Under the pieces are notes generated by a model. The model was given only the letters and a program-made list of their open reading frames with translations, was not told where the DNA came from and made no database searches. A DNA stretch of 64,000 nucleotides from Microcoleus asticus IPMA8 (GTDB lineage Bacteria; Cyanobacteriota; Cyanobacteriia; Cyanobacteriales; Microcoleaceae): assembly GCF_013179805.1 (NCBI RefSeq), contig NZ_SRRZ01000016.1, forward strand, positions 1 to 64,000. Direction: 5' to 3'. Below, one piece after another: positions 15,249 to 24,487 of the stretch (within the stretch, counting starts at the first letter, position 1; every line of letters starts with the position of its first letter). The translations under genes and the position numbers were made by a program.

Positions 15249-16424
15249 TTAATCCCGTTCCAACCACACCCGCATTTTACCCGGATTCAGCAAACCGTAA
15301 GGATCGACCAACTCTTTAAACTGCAACTGTTCCATATTAATACTTTTCATCCCTCCATCTTCCAATATATAAGTGTGAGGATTAGCAATTAGCGCGCCTT
15401 GGTGTTCGTGATAGCGAATAATTTCATTGAGCCGTGATTCCGTACTGTAGCGAACTATTTGCAAAGCTGCGGCGATCGCCCTGCCGTTCATCCGCAAAAA
15501 CTCCAAGTGCATCATCACCTCATCCCCATAATAATTGTATAGTTCCTCAATCAATTTCAAACCTCGATCTGCGGGAAAAAGCGTCTGCAAATAAGTCAGA
15601 GACGGGTCAGCGCTGCGAGCGTGCAGAGTTGTATGATTCCAAGTAAATTCAGCAATTGCTGCACCTTTGCTCGCTGCTTGCGCGTTTTTTTGATAGCAAA
15701 TTGTGCCGCCATATTCGCCCACCAAATCTTGCAGCGGTTCCAGACAAGATTCAGCTACCATTAACAAAGCGCAGTGCTTACCTTCAGGAATCTCCTCGCG
15801 GAAAGCAGCAAAATAAGCAGGAATCGGCCAAGCACAAACACAAATTAGTTTTTTGATAATTCCGTCAGCATCGCCCAAAGCTTGACCGAAGTTGGCCGAT
15901 GTCATAAAATCGTCAAAAGCGACGATGATTTCCGCCCAAGCATAAGCAGGGGCGAGGGGAATTTCTAACTCAGTAATAATCCCATTTGTGCCGTAAGCGT
16001 GATTGACTTTTTGCACTTCATCGCCGCGCAATTCGATGACGCGGGGCTTGTCTTCCATTGTAACGACTCGAACGCCATGAAGATTTCCCCGATCGCGCAA
16101 TTGCCCGTAAGTTATCGAACCAATTCCCCCGCTACCGCCGCCGATAAATCCCCAATCGTTGCGGTGCGATAGGTTGAGGGAACCATCCGCAATTCCCAAG
16201 CGGTTTCTCGCGCTTGTTTGTCGAAAACCGACATTTTTATCCCCGGTTCTACGCAAGCTAAACCCGGTTTTATCCAGCGGATAATGTTCATTTTGCTGGT
16301 CTCTAAAATGACGCCGCCGTTGAGATAGCTTGACAACTTGCGCGCGATCGCTAATTATTTCGATTCCCCATAGTTCCGAATAAAAAGCATCCCAGTCAAT
16401 ACTTTGAATCGCAGTTGCAGTCAT
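15249..16424 (-). pseudogene. FAD-binding oxidoreductase (GlcD/PCMH-type), disrupted
   Basis: The reading frame is open for 391 codons, but codons from about 34 to 105 are out of frame. The alternative frame over about 16112-16336 encodes the expected FAD-domain sequence (LNGGVILETSKMN, RWIKPGLACVEPGIK, ELRMVPSTYRTATIG), and the main frame resumes with GFIGGGSGGIGSITYGQLRD. Two lesions are needed. One is a deletion after QVVKLSQ that removes about 55-60 residues, including the FAD pyrophosphate loop, and shifts the frame. The other is a one-base loss in a G run near 16110 that restores it. The C-terminal domain to NPGKMRVWLERD is intact. Homologues are about 445 residues long (recollection). 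Probably inactive; a sequencing error could explain only the G-run lesion. Confidence 0.7.
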
Positions 16425-16575
16425 TTTGTTTCCTAAATCCTGACAGTATTATATATTTTTTTAAGCAGAACTTAGTAACCTAAAACACTAACTGCAATCT
16501 TTCTTTAAGCAGTAAGGTGCGCCGGGCCGTGCACCCTACATATAAAAGTTCTGCCTGCCTCTAAGACTGCTTTTT

Positions 16576-17334
16576 TCAATTAACAAATCCCCCAAACACC
16601 GCCATACCGTAGTATTTCCAAGGAACTGCAACAGTCTCAAATCCCGATGATGCCAACATCTCTAAATGTGCCGAAAGTGTAGCTAGGCGATCGGGATTAG
16701 AATAGCCGTAAGAGACACTCTTCCCCACATTTGCGCGAATTTGTGCTAAGGTTTCCCCCTGATTTAGCGCCCAATCTTCTCGCGCCGCTTGATAAATATC
16801 TTTCATTGCTGCTGATTCTGCTAAAAGAGGATCGGCATTCCAAAAACAGCCACCAGCATTTAAACTTTCGCGAATGCGTTGAAACAATTTCAACTTCATC
16901 TCGTCCTCAAGATGGTGTATTGCCAGAGATGAAATGCAAGCATTGAATTTATCGCCCAAGCCGGATAAATTGGGATTGTTCGCCCATTCTCCAAAGTCCA
17001 TTTCTATGCCAGTCCACCGGGCTGCGTATCCTGCCGACTCTATTTTGGCGCGGGCAAAATCAAGCATTCGCGGGGAGTAATCGACAGCAACTATTTCCGC
17101 AGACGGGTAGCGTTGGAGAACTTTTAAACTGAGTTCCCCCGTACCGCAGCCGAGTTCTAAAATGCGGTGGTTTGCACTAGCAATGCAGGCTGTTAATACA
17201 TCCAGCATTTCGTCATATTTAGGTAAAAGTCGCCGAATGCCGGTATCAAAATCGGTAGTATTGACGAAAACTTCTCCCGGAAAAATTTCGTTGTTTGTAG
17301 GTGAGACAGTAGAGTCAGAATTCACGATCGCCAA
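16576..17334 (-). CDS. Class I SAM-dependent methyltransferase
   Basis: The 252-residue product has motif I ILELGCGTGELS, the acidic end of strand 2 (IVAVDYSPRML) and a motif IV-like region (FNACISSLAIHHLEDE). The pattern ELGCGTG..LS with IHHLED is typical of small-molecule methyltransferases of the UbiE/TrmN-like group. An insertion of ~60 residues after the core (WNADPLLAES...) probably forms the substrate lid. The substrate is unknown. It is transcribed leftward, like the broken FAD oxidoreductase 151 bp downstream. Confidence 0.82.
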   Translation of the reverse strand: MAIVNSDSTVSPTNNEIFPGEVFVNTTDFDTGIRRLLPKYDEMLDVLTACIASANHRILELGCGTGELSLKVLQRYPSAEIVAVDYSPRMLDFARAKIESAGYAARWTGIEMDFGEWANNPNLSGLGDKFNACISSLAIHHLEDEMKLKLFQRIRESLNAGGCFWNADPLLAESAAMKDIYQAAREDWALNQGETLAQIRANVGKSVSYGYSNPDRLATLSAHLEMLASSGFETVAVPWKYYGMAVFGGFVN

Positions 17335-17389
17335 CCATAGACTACAATTGCTATCCTAACCGAGATAAAGCAATAAGTGCGTGAAGTAA

Positions 17390-17408
17390 GGACACGGCAT
17401 TGCCGTGT
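17390..17408. repeat. Dispersed palindromic repeat, ACACGGCA/TGCCGTGT family
   Basis: Palindrome with arms ACACGGCA and TGCCGTGT, in the spacer between the divergent methyltransferase and cyclase genes. Confidence 0.65.
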
Positions 17409-17616
17409 TTTTACCTGATATGTCAACTGAAAACCGTTATAAAGTTATGCGTACTTTTACGGAGAAACCCAACACTCGCTGTAAATAACAATAAACAATC
17501 CCTTGCACTACGCCGTCTGGGTTTAGCCCGACGCCGACCAAGCGACCTGAAAAAGCAGTGTTATGTTAGTAGTGCGTAAAATCACTTAAAGATTCAACCT
17601 CACATTTGAGGATACC

Positions 17617-19086
17617 ATGCGCCAGTTAATTTCTCGCAGTCGGGCTGCCATCAGCCAATTAATTTACAAGCGAATTCTCCTTGCGGTGACAATTTTATTT
17701 TGTGTAGGTGTAGGAGTAGCGATGGCACATATGTCTCGTCTTTCCTCCACCCTAATTGAATCGCAAGCCCTCCAAAATGCCACCCTCTATGCCCAAGCTA
17801 TTAAAGAAGCCCGCACCCTTTACAGTTCGGATGTTGTCAATCCTCTTAACACCGCTAAAACAATTAACTTTACCCACGACTACAACCCGACAAAAGTAAC
17901 AGTTCCCGTACCTGCCACCTTCTTAATAGAACTCGGCAACAATATCACCAAAAAAAATCCCGAAGTATCAGTTCGTCTCTACAGCGACTACCCGTTTCCC
18001 TGGCGGCGAAAAGAAGGCGGAGCTCGAGACGATTTTGAACGGCAAGCTATTACCTATTTGATGAAAAATCCGACAGAAAAATTTTTCCGACGTGAGGATT
18101 TTCGCAGCAAGCCAGCATTTCGATATGCCGAGGCAGATATTCTAACTCCTAGCTGCGTTAGCTGTCATAACACTAACTCCTTCAGTCCCAAAAAAGACTG
18201 GAAAGTGGGAGATGTACGGGGGATATTAGAAATTACTCAACCTCTCGATACCATCACGAAAAATACTCGCAGCGAACTGAAATACCTGTTTTTACTGTTA
18301 GCAGGACTTTCAGTTTTAGGAGTGACAGGATTAACTTTATCTATCAGCAGGTTGCGCCAAAATGCTAAACAATTAGAACAGCGCGTCAGGGAACGCACGG
18401 CACAATTGCAAGAAACTAATGTAGAATTGGTAAAAGAACAGGAAAAGTGCGATCGCCTGCTGCTCAATATTTTACCCGAATCCATTGCTGCTAAGCTAAA
18501 AGATGGTCAAAGCAGTATTGCTGACGGCTTCGCAGAAGTCACGATTTTGTTTGCGGATATCGTAGGCTTTACCGTGCTGTCAGCACAAATATCTCCCGAA
18601 GAATTGCTCGATTTTCTCAACGAAATTTTTTCAGCCTTCGATGGTTTGACGGAAAAGTACGGCTTGGAAAAAATCAAAACAATTGGAGATGCTTACATGG
18701 TAGTCGGAGGTTTGCCCAACCCCAGCACCAACCACGCCGAAAGCATTGCGGAAATGGCTTTAGATATGCAGGAGGAATTAGCAAAATTTAATGCCAAACA
18801 TTATGCAGGAATTAACATTCGCATCGGCATCAATACCGGGCCTGCAATTGCGGGGGTTATTGGTACTAAAAAATTTATTTACGACCTCTGGGGCGATGCC
18901 GTTAATACAGCAGCCCGCATGGAATCCCACGGGATGGCCGGCGCGATTCAAGTCACACAATCAACTTACGATATCTTGCAAAATAAGTATCTGTTTGAAG
19001 ACAGAGGAATTATCCAGGTCAAAGGCAAGGGCGATATGAATACTTATCTGCTTCTAGGCAGGTTAGTCAGCGCAGTTTCGGTTTAA
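17617..19086 (+). CDS. Adenylate cyclase with periplasmic heme-type DUF3365 sensor
   Basis: Domain order: TM helix (residues ~19-38), periplasmic DUF3365/Tll0287-like region (~45-215) with a c-type heme motif C180-V-S-C183-H184, second TM helix (~223-243), coiled linker (~250-285), class III cyclase domain (~295-480). The cyclase has Asp314 in FADIVGFT and the second metal Asp in KTIGDAYM. Lys in EKIKTIGD and Asp in YDLWGD specify ATP rather than GTP. The transition-state Asn and Arg are in VNTAARMES. It should make cAMP in response to a redox or gas signal sensed at the heme (inference). A second cyclase gene follows in the same direction. Confidence 0.88.
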   Translation: MRQLISRSRAAISQLIYKRILLAVTILFCVGVGVAMAHMSRLSSTLIESQALQNATLYAQAIKEARTLYSSDVVNPLNTAKTINFTHDYNPTKVTVPVPATFLIELGNNITKKNPEVSVRLYSDYPFPWRRKEGGARDDFERQAITYLMKNPTEKFFRREDFRSKPAFRYAEADILTPSCVSCHNTNSFSPKKDWKVGDVRGILEITQPLDTITKNTRSELKYLFLLLAGLSVLGVTGLTLSISRLRQNAKQLEQRVRERTAQLQETNVELVKEQEKCDRLLLNILPESIAAKLKDGQSSIADGFAEVTILFADIVGFTVLSAQISPEELLDFLNEIFSAFDGLTEKYGLEKIKTIGDAYMVVGGLPNPSTNHAESIAEMALDMQEELAKFNAKHYAGINIRIGINTGPAIAGVIGTKKFIYDLWGDAVNTAARMESHGMAGAIQVTQSTYDILQNKYLFEDRGIIQVKGKGDMNTYLLLGRLVSAVSV

Positions 19087-19470
19087 TTTGTTTATTATAT
19101 TATTAAGGGGTCTGCTAGTTAGTCCGAAGTCAGTCAATTTTAGATTTTAGATTTTAGATTTTAGATTTACTGCACAGGTGAATCTGGGAGCTTGAACTTT
19201 GGTCTAAAATTTTTATATATCCACGAGTTAAGTCGGGGGCTGGTATCCGTTTTTGGGTGGGTCATCAGTCATTCGTTGTTAATCGTCAGCCAAGAACTAA
19301 CAGTTAATAGCTGCTGGCTGTTGACTGCTGACAATTACAGGAATTACACAGAGGATGTGAGGAACCCGGTTTCGGCGCAGTTGATTTGTTGACAAACCCA
19401 AAATTTATTACGGAAAACCGGGTTTATTTTCCTATGTCCTAAATTAGCCCATTGCCAAATAGTAAATTTT
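19087..19470. other. Spacer between the two cyclase genes
   Basis: 384 bp containing a TTTTAGA heptamer array at 19139-19169, CAG/TTGACTG-type heptamer-like runs around 19260-19340 and two degenerate AACCGGGTTT palindromes near 19362 and 19413. No coding sequence was found. The length makes a separate promoter for the second cyclase likely. Confidence 0.5.
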
Positions 19471-20883
19471 ATGTCATTGCGGATTTTATCTTTCTTGGGT
19501 TTTTTCCAATCTCGCTTGTCTAGGCAAATAGCTTTGTGGATATTTGCTAGCATTCTTGTCATAGAGGGAATTATTTTAGTTCCCTCTTATTTTCGGCGAG
19601 AAAATGAACTTTTAAGTCAATTAGAACAGGTATCTCGGGCGACTGTTGATTCCCTAGAGTTTTTGCTCCAACAAGATATTTCCGATCGCACTTTCTTGCA
19701 AGAAGAAGTAAAAAATATTATTAAGGATTCTCAAGTAGTGTTAGGACTGTCTATTTACCAAGCTAACGGTCAGCTAATATATACACTTGGCGAACGCCCA
19801 GAAATCACTTTAAAGCAACTAAAAAATGCTCGTATAGTTCACCATCACAATTTCGATGGCAAGCGCTACGATATTGCTTGGACGGAGCGACATTTGGGAG
19901 GCGATTACATCTTAATTGTTCGCCACGATGCTTCCACCGTTCAACCGGAACTCTACGCATTTATCGGGCGAATTGCGGTTCTAGTCATCATTATATCAGC
20001 CTTTGTCACTTCGGTGACTATGTTCTTTTTAGGGGTGACAGTAATTGCACCTCTCTTGAGATTGCGCGATGACTTGATCGCTGCCGGAGACGCTTTGAGC
20101 AAAGATCGAGAAAAACCTGATTTCTACTCTCTCTCTGTCAAGCGCGATGACGAGTTGGGAGAACTCATGGTCGCATTCAATCAAATGTTTCACCGAGTAT
20201 ACAAGGAAATCGCACAGCGGAAACAAGCTGAGGAAATATTGCGCGCCGAACAAGAAAAGTCGGAACGTTTATTACTAAATATCTTACCGGTAATGATTGC
20301 CGATCGCCTAAAACAAGGTCAGATAAATATTGCGGACGGATTTGCCGAGGTTACGGTTTTGTTTGCTGATATTGTGGGCTTTACCGAAATATCTTCCCGC
20401 ACGTCTCCTGAAGAATTAGTCAAATTGCTTAACAAAATATTTTCAGCTTTCGATAGCTTGAGCGAAGAATACGGCTTAGAAAAAATTAAGACTATAGGCG
20501 ACAATTATATGGTCGCAGGCGGTTTGCCGCTTCCCTGTACAAATCACGCCGAATCTATTGCCGAAATGGCCCTAGAAATGCAGCAAGAAATTATGAAATT
20601 CCGCGACGAATGCGGTGAACCTATAAATATCCGCATTGGCATTAATACTGGGCCTGTTGTAGCAGGTGTCATCGGCACTAAAAAGTTTATTTACGATTTG
20701 TGGGGAGATGCTGTGAATACAGCAAGCCGCATGGAATCTCAGGGACTTCCTGGTAAAATTCAAGTTAGCAGCTCAACTTATGAGTTGCTGTGCGATAAGT
20801 ATTTGTTGGAAAAACGCGGTAAAATTAATGTTAAAGGCAAAGGAGCAATGACGACTTATTTGCTGAAAGGCAGAAAAATTTAA
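19471..20883 (+). CDS. Adenylate cyclase with periplasmic sensor and HAMP domain
   Basis: A 470-residue protein. TM1 is at ~20-42, a periplasmic region of ~120 residues follows (LGLSIYQANGQLIYTLGERP suggests a PAS/CACHE-like sensor), then TM2 at ~160-190, a HAMP domain with the typical DDELGELMVAFNQM, a short coiled coil, and a class III cyclase domain from ~265. Catalytic Asp residues lie in FADIVGFT and KTIGDNYM. Lys in EKIKTIGD and Asp in YDLWGD indicate ATP as substrate. The cyclase domain is a close paralogue of the one encoded just upstream, while the sensor regions are unrelated. The ligand is unknown. Confidence 0.87.
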   Translation: MSLRILSFLGFFQSRLSRQIALWIFASILVIEGIILVPSYFRRENELLSQLEQVSRATVDSLEFLLQQDISDRTFLQEEVKNIIKDSQVVLGLSIYQANGQLIYTLGERPEITLKQLKNARIVHHHNFDGKRYDIAWTERHLGGDYILIVRHDASTVQPELYAFIGRIAVLVIIISAFVTSVTMFFLGVTVIAPLLRLRDDLIAAGDALSKDREKPDFYSLSVKRDDELGELMVAFNQMFHRVYKEIAQRKQAEEILRAEQEKSERLLLNILPVMIADRLKQGQINIADGFAEVTVLFADIVGFTEISSRTSPEELVKLLNKIFSAFDSLSEEYGLEKIKTIGDNYMVAGGLPLPCTNHAESIAEMALEMQQEIMKFRDECGEPINIRIGINTGPVVAGVIGTKKFIYDLWGDAVNTASRMESQGLPGKIQVSSSTYELLCDKYLLEKRGKINVKGKGAMTTYLLKGRKI

Positions 20884-20973
20884 CTGATAATTTTAACCAT
20901 CACCCGGGAATACCTGATATGGCGGCAGATGTTGCAGCGCAGCCACTCCTAACACCAAAATTGATTTTTTTGA

Positions 20974-21003
20974 ATGAACCGCGAAGACGCTAAGGACACG
21001 AAG
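20974..21003. repeat. Dispersed GAACCGCGAAG/ACGAAGG repeat
   Basis: GAACCGCGAAGACGCTAAGG followed by ACACGAAGGAAG, in the spacer before bioA. A related but shorter sequence (GAACCGCGAAGGCGCGTAAG ... CGCGAAGGAAG) is at about 60527-60567. Similar stretches are common between genes in filamentous cyanobacteria (recollection). Confidence 0.4.
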
Positions 21004-21100
21004 GAAGAGAAGAGAAGAAAAGAGAAGAGAATATAAAGTTCGTAAGCGAGTAAAACTTGCTATATTAAAAGGCGACTTAATATTAGTTTGATTGGTAAAA

Positions 21101-22405
21101 ATGACTGCGAATCAGGAACATAATTCTTCAAATTCACCGATTTGGCAGCCTTTCACGCAAATGAAAACGGCTGTCCCGGCGCTGAAGGTAATTCGCGGCA
21201 AAGGATCGGTGCTGGAATTGGCAGACGGGCGGCAAATTCTCGACTGTATTTCTAGTTGGTGGGTGACTGTTCACGGGCACAGCCATCCGGTTCTCGCCGA
21301 GGCTCTTTACGAGCAAGCCCAAAAGTTAGAACACGTAATCTTTGCGGGATTTACTCACGAACCGGCCCAGAAACTTGCGAGTAAATTGCTAACTCATACG
21401 CCTGCTTCTTTAACGCGGATTTTCTTTTCTGATAACGGATCGACTGCTATTGAAGTTGCTCTGAAAATGGCATTTCAATATTGGCGCAATCTCGGAGAAA
21501 CTAACCGCACGAGCTTTATTAGTTTTGAGGGAGGTTATCACGGCGATACTGTGGGCGCGATGTCTGCTGGCAGAAGTTCGCTGTGGTGGGAATCTTTTGC
21601 ACCTTTAATGTTTGCTGGGGATGTTGTTCCTTTTCCCGGGACTTTTGACGGCGATGAGGAGGTGGAAAGCAAAGAGGCGGCGAGTTTGGAGAAATTGGAG
21701 TTTTTGTTAAAGCAGGGCGGCTATGCTGGAATTTTTATCGAACCTTTGGTGCAAGGTGCCGGGGGAATGCGAATGTGCCGCCCTGAGTTTTTGCAGGCGA
21801 TCGCACAACTTGCCCGTCAGTTTAATGTATTGTTGATTTACGATGAAGTAATGACTGGTTTTGGTCGCACGGGCGAACTGTTTGCCTCTGTTAAATCTGC
21901 AACTTCGCCAGATATCCTGTGTTTGTCTAAAGGATTGTCTGGCGGCTGTTTGCCAATTGCTGTCACAATGGCATCGGAGGATATTTATCAAGCTTTCTGG
22001 CGAGATGAACCGGACAAAGCTTTTTTTCACAGTCATTCTTACACTGGAAATCCTTTAGCTTGTGCGGTGAGTGTAGCATCGATGGAGCTTTTGGAGCAAA
22101 ACCCAAGTGTGTATCAAGGGATGGAAAAACTGCACCGCAAATATCTGAATCAATGGCTGATAAATCATCCTAAACTCGAACGGATTCGGACTTGCGGCAC
22201 CATCGCAGCAATGGATGTGAAAACCGAAAGCGTTTCCGGTTATTTTAATGACATCGGTTCTGTTTTGAAAGCCAGATTTCTCGAAGCGGGGTTTTTGCTC
22301 CGCCCCTTGGGAAATAGGCTTTACTTGATGCCTCCCTACTGCATTTCTCCTGATGAACTAGAATCGATTTATCGGGTAATTCGTCAGGTTTTGGATACTC
22401 TGTAA
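21101..22405 (+). CDS. bioA: Adenosylmethionine-8-amino-7-oxononanoate aminotransferase
   Basis: Class III PLP aminotransferase of 434 residues. IWQPFTQM near the N-terminus and the SSWWVTVHGHSHP region are characteristic of BioA (DAPA synthase). EGGYHGDT and YDEVMTGFGRTG are present, and the PLP Lys277 is in LSKGLSGG. The ATG at 21101 is chosen over an in-frame TTG nine bases upstream. It converts KAPA to DAPA using SAM as amino donor in biotin synthesis. bioB follows after 17 bp, so the two form an operon. Some cyanobacteria replace BioA by BioU; this one retains BioA. Confidence 0.93.
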   Translation: MTANQEHNSSNSPIWQPFTQMKTAVPALKVIRGKGSVLELADGRQILDCISSWWVTVHGHSHPVLAEALYEQAQKLEHVIFAGFTHEPAQKLASKLLTHTPASLTRIFFSDNGSTAIEVALKMAFQYWRNLGETNRTSFISFEGGYHGDTVGAMSAGRSSLWWESFAPLMFAGDVVPFPGTFDGDEEVESKEAASLEKLEFLLKQGGYAGIFIEPLVQGAGGMRMCRPEFLQAIAQLARQFNVLLIYDEVMTGFGRTGELFASVKSATSPDILCLSKGLSGGCLPIAVTMASEDIYQAFWRDEPDKAFFHSHSYTGNPLACAVSVASMELLEQNPSVYQGMEKLHRKYLNQWLINHPKLERIRTCGTIAAMDVKTESVSGYFNDIGSVLKARFLEAGFLLRPLGNRLYLMPPYCISPDELESIYRVIRQVLDTL

Positions 22406-22422
22406 ACCCTTTAATTTTAGTA

Positions 22423-23466
22423 ATGAATTTACCCAATTGGAACGATTTGGCTGACGGCGCGCTGGCGGGCAAATGTCTCTCTCGCGAGCAATCTTTAGCC
22501 GTATTGCGCGCACCGGATGAGGTTTTGCTGGAACAACTAAACGCAGCTTATCGTGTGCGCCGCCACTACTGGGGAAACCGAGTCAGGCTGCACTATTTGT
22601 TAAATGCTCAAAGCGGCCTTTGTCCTGAAGATTGCCATTATTGTTCTCAGTCAAAAATTTCGACTGCGGAAATTGAGAAATATCCGCTTTTAGCTAAGGA
22701 GAAAATTCTCGATGCCGCCCAACGCGCAGCAGATTTAAAAGCAGGTACGTTTTGTTTGGTGATTTCGGGCCGTCAACCTAACGCATCTACTTTCGACCGC
22801 GTTTTGGATGCTGTCGAGACTGTGAAGGCAAATTATAACCTGAAAATTTGCGCTTGTTTGGGATTGTTGAGCGAGGAGCAAACTCATCGTTTGGCAAAGG
22901 CTGGAGTCGATCGCGTAAATCACAATCTCAATACTTCCGAATCATATCACTCGGACATTTGCACGACTCACACTTTTGGCGATCGGGTTGAAACCGTCGA
23001 ACACGTAAAAGCAGCGGGAATCACAACTTGTTCCGGCGGAATTTTGGGGATGGGCGAATCGGATGATGATGCGATCGATTTAGCACTTTCGCTTCGCAAG
23101 TTGGGCGTTACTAGCGTGCCGGTCAACTTTTTCATTCCGATTCCCGGCACGCCATTTGCAGATGTGAACCGGTTAACTCCCCGCCAATGTTTACGAATTC
23201 TCTGTTTGTTCCGATTTTTGCTTCCCAGTCAAGAAATTCGGATTGCTGGGGGACGGGAGGTGCATTTGCGATCGCTGCAACCTCTTGGACTCTACCCCGC
23301 TAATTCTATCTTTGTTGGCGATTATCTGACAACTCCCGGACAAGCTGCACATCAAGATTGGGACATGATTCGAGATGCGGGATTTGCGATCGAATCCCCC
23401 GAAGGTTCTCTCTTAGAAATTGATTCAGCAGTTACCAAATCCGAACAAAAAACCCTGGTTGTGTAA
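22423..23466 (+). CDS. bioB: Biotin synthase
   Basis: A radical-SAM enzyme of 347 residues. The [4Fe-4S]-SAM cysteines are Cys67, Cys71 and Cys74 in CPEDCHYC. Other BioB signatures are NHNLNTSESYH and the C-terminal region with PIPGTPF and the Arg of the [2Fe-2S] site near IRIAGGREVHLR. It inserts sulfur into dethiobiotin, the last step of biotin synthesis. The start ATG is 17 bp after bioA with no strong Shine-Dalgarno, which suggests translational coupling. The other bio genes are not in this window. Confidence 0.95.
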   Translation: MNLPNWNDLADGALAGKCLSREQSLAVLRAPDEVLLEQLNAAYRVRRHYWGNRVRLHYLLNAQSGLCPEDCHYCSQSKISTAEIEKYPLLAKEKILDAAQRAADLKAGTFCLVISGRQPNASTFDRVLDAVETVKANYNLKICACLGLLSEEQTHRLAKAGVDRVNHNLNTSESYHSDICTTHTFGDRVETVEHVKAAGITTCSGGILGMGESDDDAIDLALSLRKLGVTSVPVNFFIPIPGTPFADVNRLTPRQCLRILCLFRFLLPSQEIRIAGGREVHLRSLQPLGLYPANSIFVGDYLTTPGQAAHQDWDMIRDAGFAIESPEGSLLEIDSAVTKSEQKTLVV

Positions 23467-23502
23467 CTCTTATAGCAGTTTTCAATCAGATGAAATAGAG
23501 TA

Positions 23503-23682
23503 GGACACGGCTATGCCGTGTGCCTACCCGATATCTCTACTTCACGCTTACGCATGGGCGGATAGAAACCGGGTTTCTGAGGTAGCAAATGCGTCATCCG
23601 TAAGTTCTTAGATTGTAGCCAGAAACCCTTATTCTACCGTTGACATTCTTCAATCTAAAATCTAAAATCTAAAATCTAAAAT
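23503..23682. repeat. Cluster of three dispersed repeat types
   Basis: The bioB downstream spacer carries an ACACGGC-TA-TGCCGTGT palindrome at 23503-23524, a perfect AGAAACCGGGTTTCT palindrome at 23564-23578, and a TCTAAAA heptamer array at 23652-23682. The array ends about 20 bp before the next start codon, the same placement as the array before the gene at 9825. Confidence 0.65.
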
Positions 23683-23701
23683 AATACAAGAGGGGGAAAT
23701 T

Positions 23702-24313
23702 GTGGACAAACGCGAAGAAATTACGATCGCAGAATACCAGCTAACTGCCGAATCTTTCCGAGAAGGAACTTGGCATCACGACGTATCCCAAAATCGTGAC
23801 GCATTGACGGCTGCCATGCCCCGCAATCCCGGTAAAATTCTCGATATAGGATGCGGCCCGGGACGAGATTTAGTAGCCTTCAAGAGCCAAGGACACACAG
23901 TTGTAGGCTTAGATGCAACTCCAGCTTTTGTAGAAATAGCTAAGAAGTTATCGGGATGCGAAGTTTGGCAGCAATCTTTTCTGAATCTCGACTTGCCAAA
24001 TGCAGAATTTGACGGTATTTTTGCCAATGCTTCCCTGATTCACGTTCCCAGCGACGAGATGGTGAAAGTGCTGCAAGATTTGCACAAAGCCTTAGTTGTT
24101 AGCGGTGCAATTGTCATGTCAATGTGCCGGGGAAATTGGGAGGGATACGACGAGCGGCCGACGGGAAAACGCTATACTGCCGGATGGGAATATCATACTT
24201 TAGCGCCTTGTTTAGAACAAGCGGGATTTGCCATTGTCGATCGCTACTATCGCCCCCCCGGCTTACCCCGCGAAGCTCAATCTTGGGTAGTAATGGTGGG
24301 CAGAAAAATCTAA
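23702..24313 (+). CDS. Class I SAM-dependent methyltransferase
   Basis: GTG start at 23702, preceded by GAGGGGG at normal spacing. The 203-residue product has motif I ILDIGCGPGRDLVAF, VVGLDATPAFVEIAKK for strand 2 and FDGIFANASLIHVPSDE for motif IV. The pattern is that of small cyanobacterial methyltransferases of the TehB/UbiE type. It lacks features of BioC despite lying 235 bp after bioB, so a role in biotin synthesis is not supported. The substrate is unknown. Confidence 0.8.
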   Translation: MDKREEITIAEYQLTAESFREGTWHHDVSQNRDALTAAMPRNPGKILDIGCGPGRDLVAFKSQGHTVVGLDATPAFVEIAKKLSGCEVWQQSFLNLDLPNAEFDGIFANASLIHVPSDEMVKVLQDLHKALVVSGAIVMSMCRGNWEGYDERPTGKRYTAGWEYHTLAPCLEQAGFAIVDRYYRPPGLPREAQSWVVMVGRKI

Positions 24314-24360
24314 CGTAAATTAGAAATTGGGAATCGGGAATTGCCAATCCTTCCCCTCTC

Positions 24361-24396
24361 TTCCTCTGCGTACTCTGCGCCCTCTGCGGTTAAATA
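24361..24396. repeat. CTCTGCG short tandem repeat
   Basis: CTCTGCGTACTCTGCGCCCT followed by CTGCGGTTAAAT: three imperfect copies of TCTGCG. A related run (CATCTGCGTCTATCTGCGTG) is at 42146-42179. Both are in short spacers before a rightward gene. Confidence 0.5.
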
Positions 24397-24487
24397 AAAA
24401 AAATAATCCACCAATTGACAGAGGATGGTTGTATAATAATCCACAGTCAAATAAACCAATTTATGCCGCAACTAAATCAAAATTGAT

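Noticed and set aside
23702..24313. Possible BioC beside bioAB
   Set aside because: It is a methyltransferase, but lacks BioC-like length and sequence features and is separated from bioB by 235 bp of repeats.
24410..24445. TTGACA followed by TATAAT before the SDR-like gene
   Set aside because: The spacing is about 11 bp, too short for a sigma-70 promoter.
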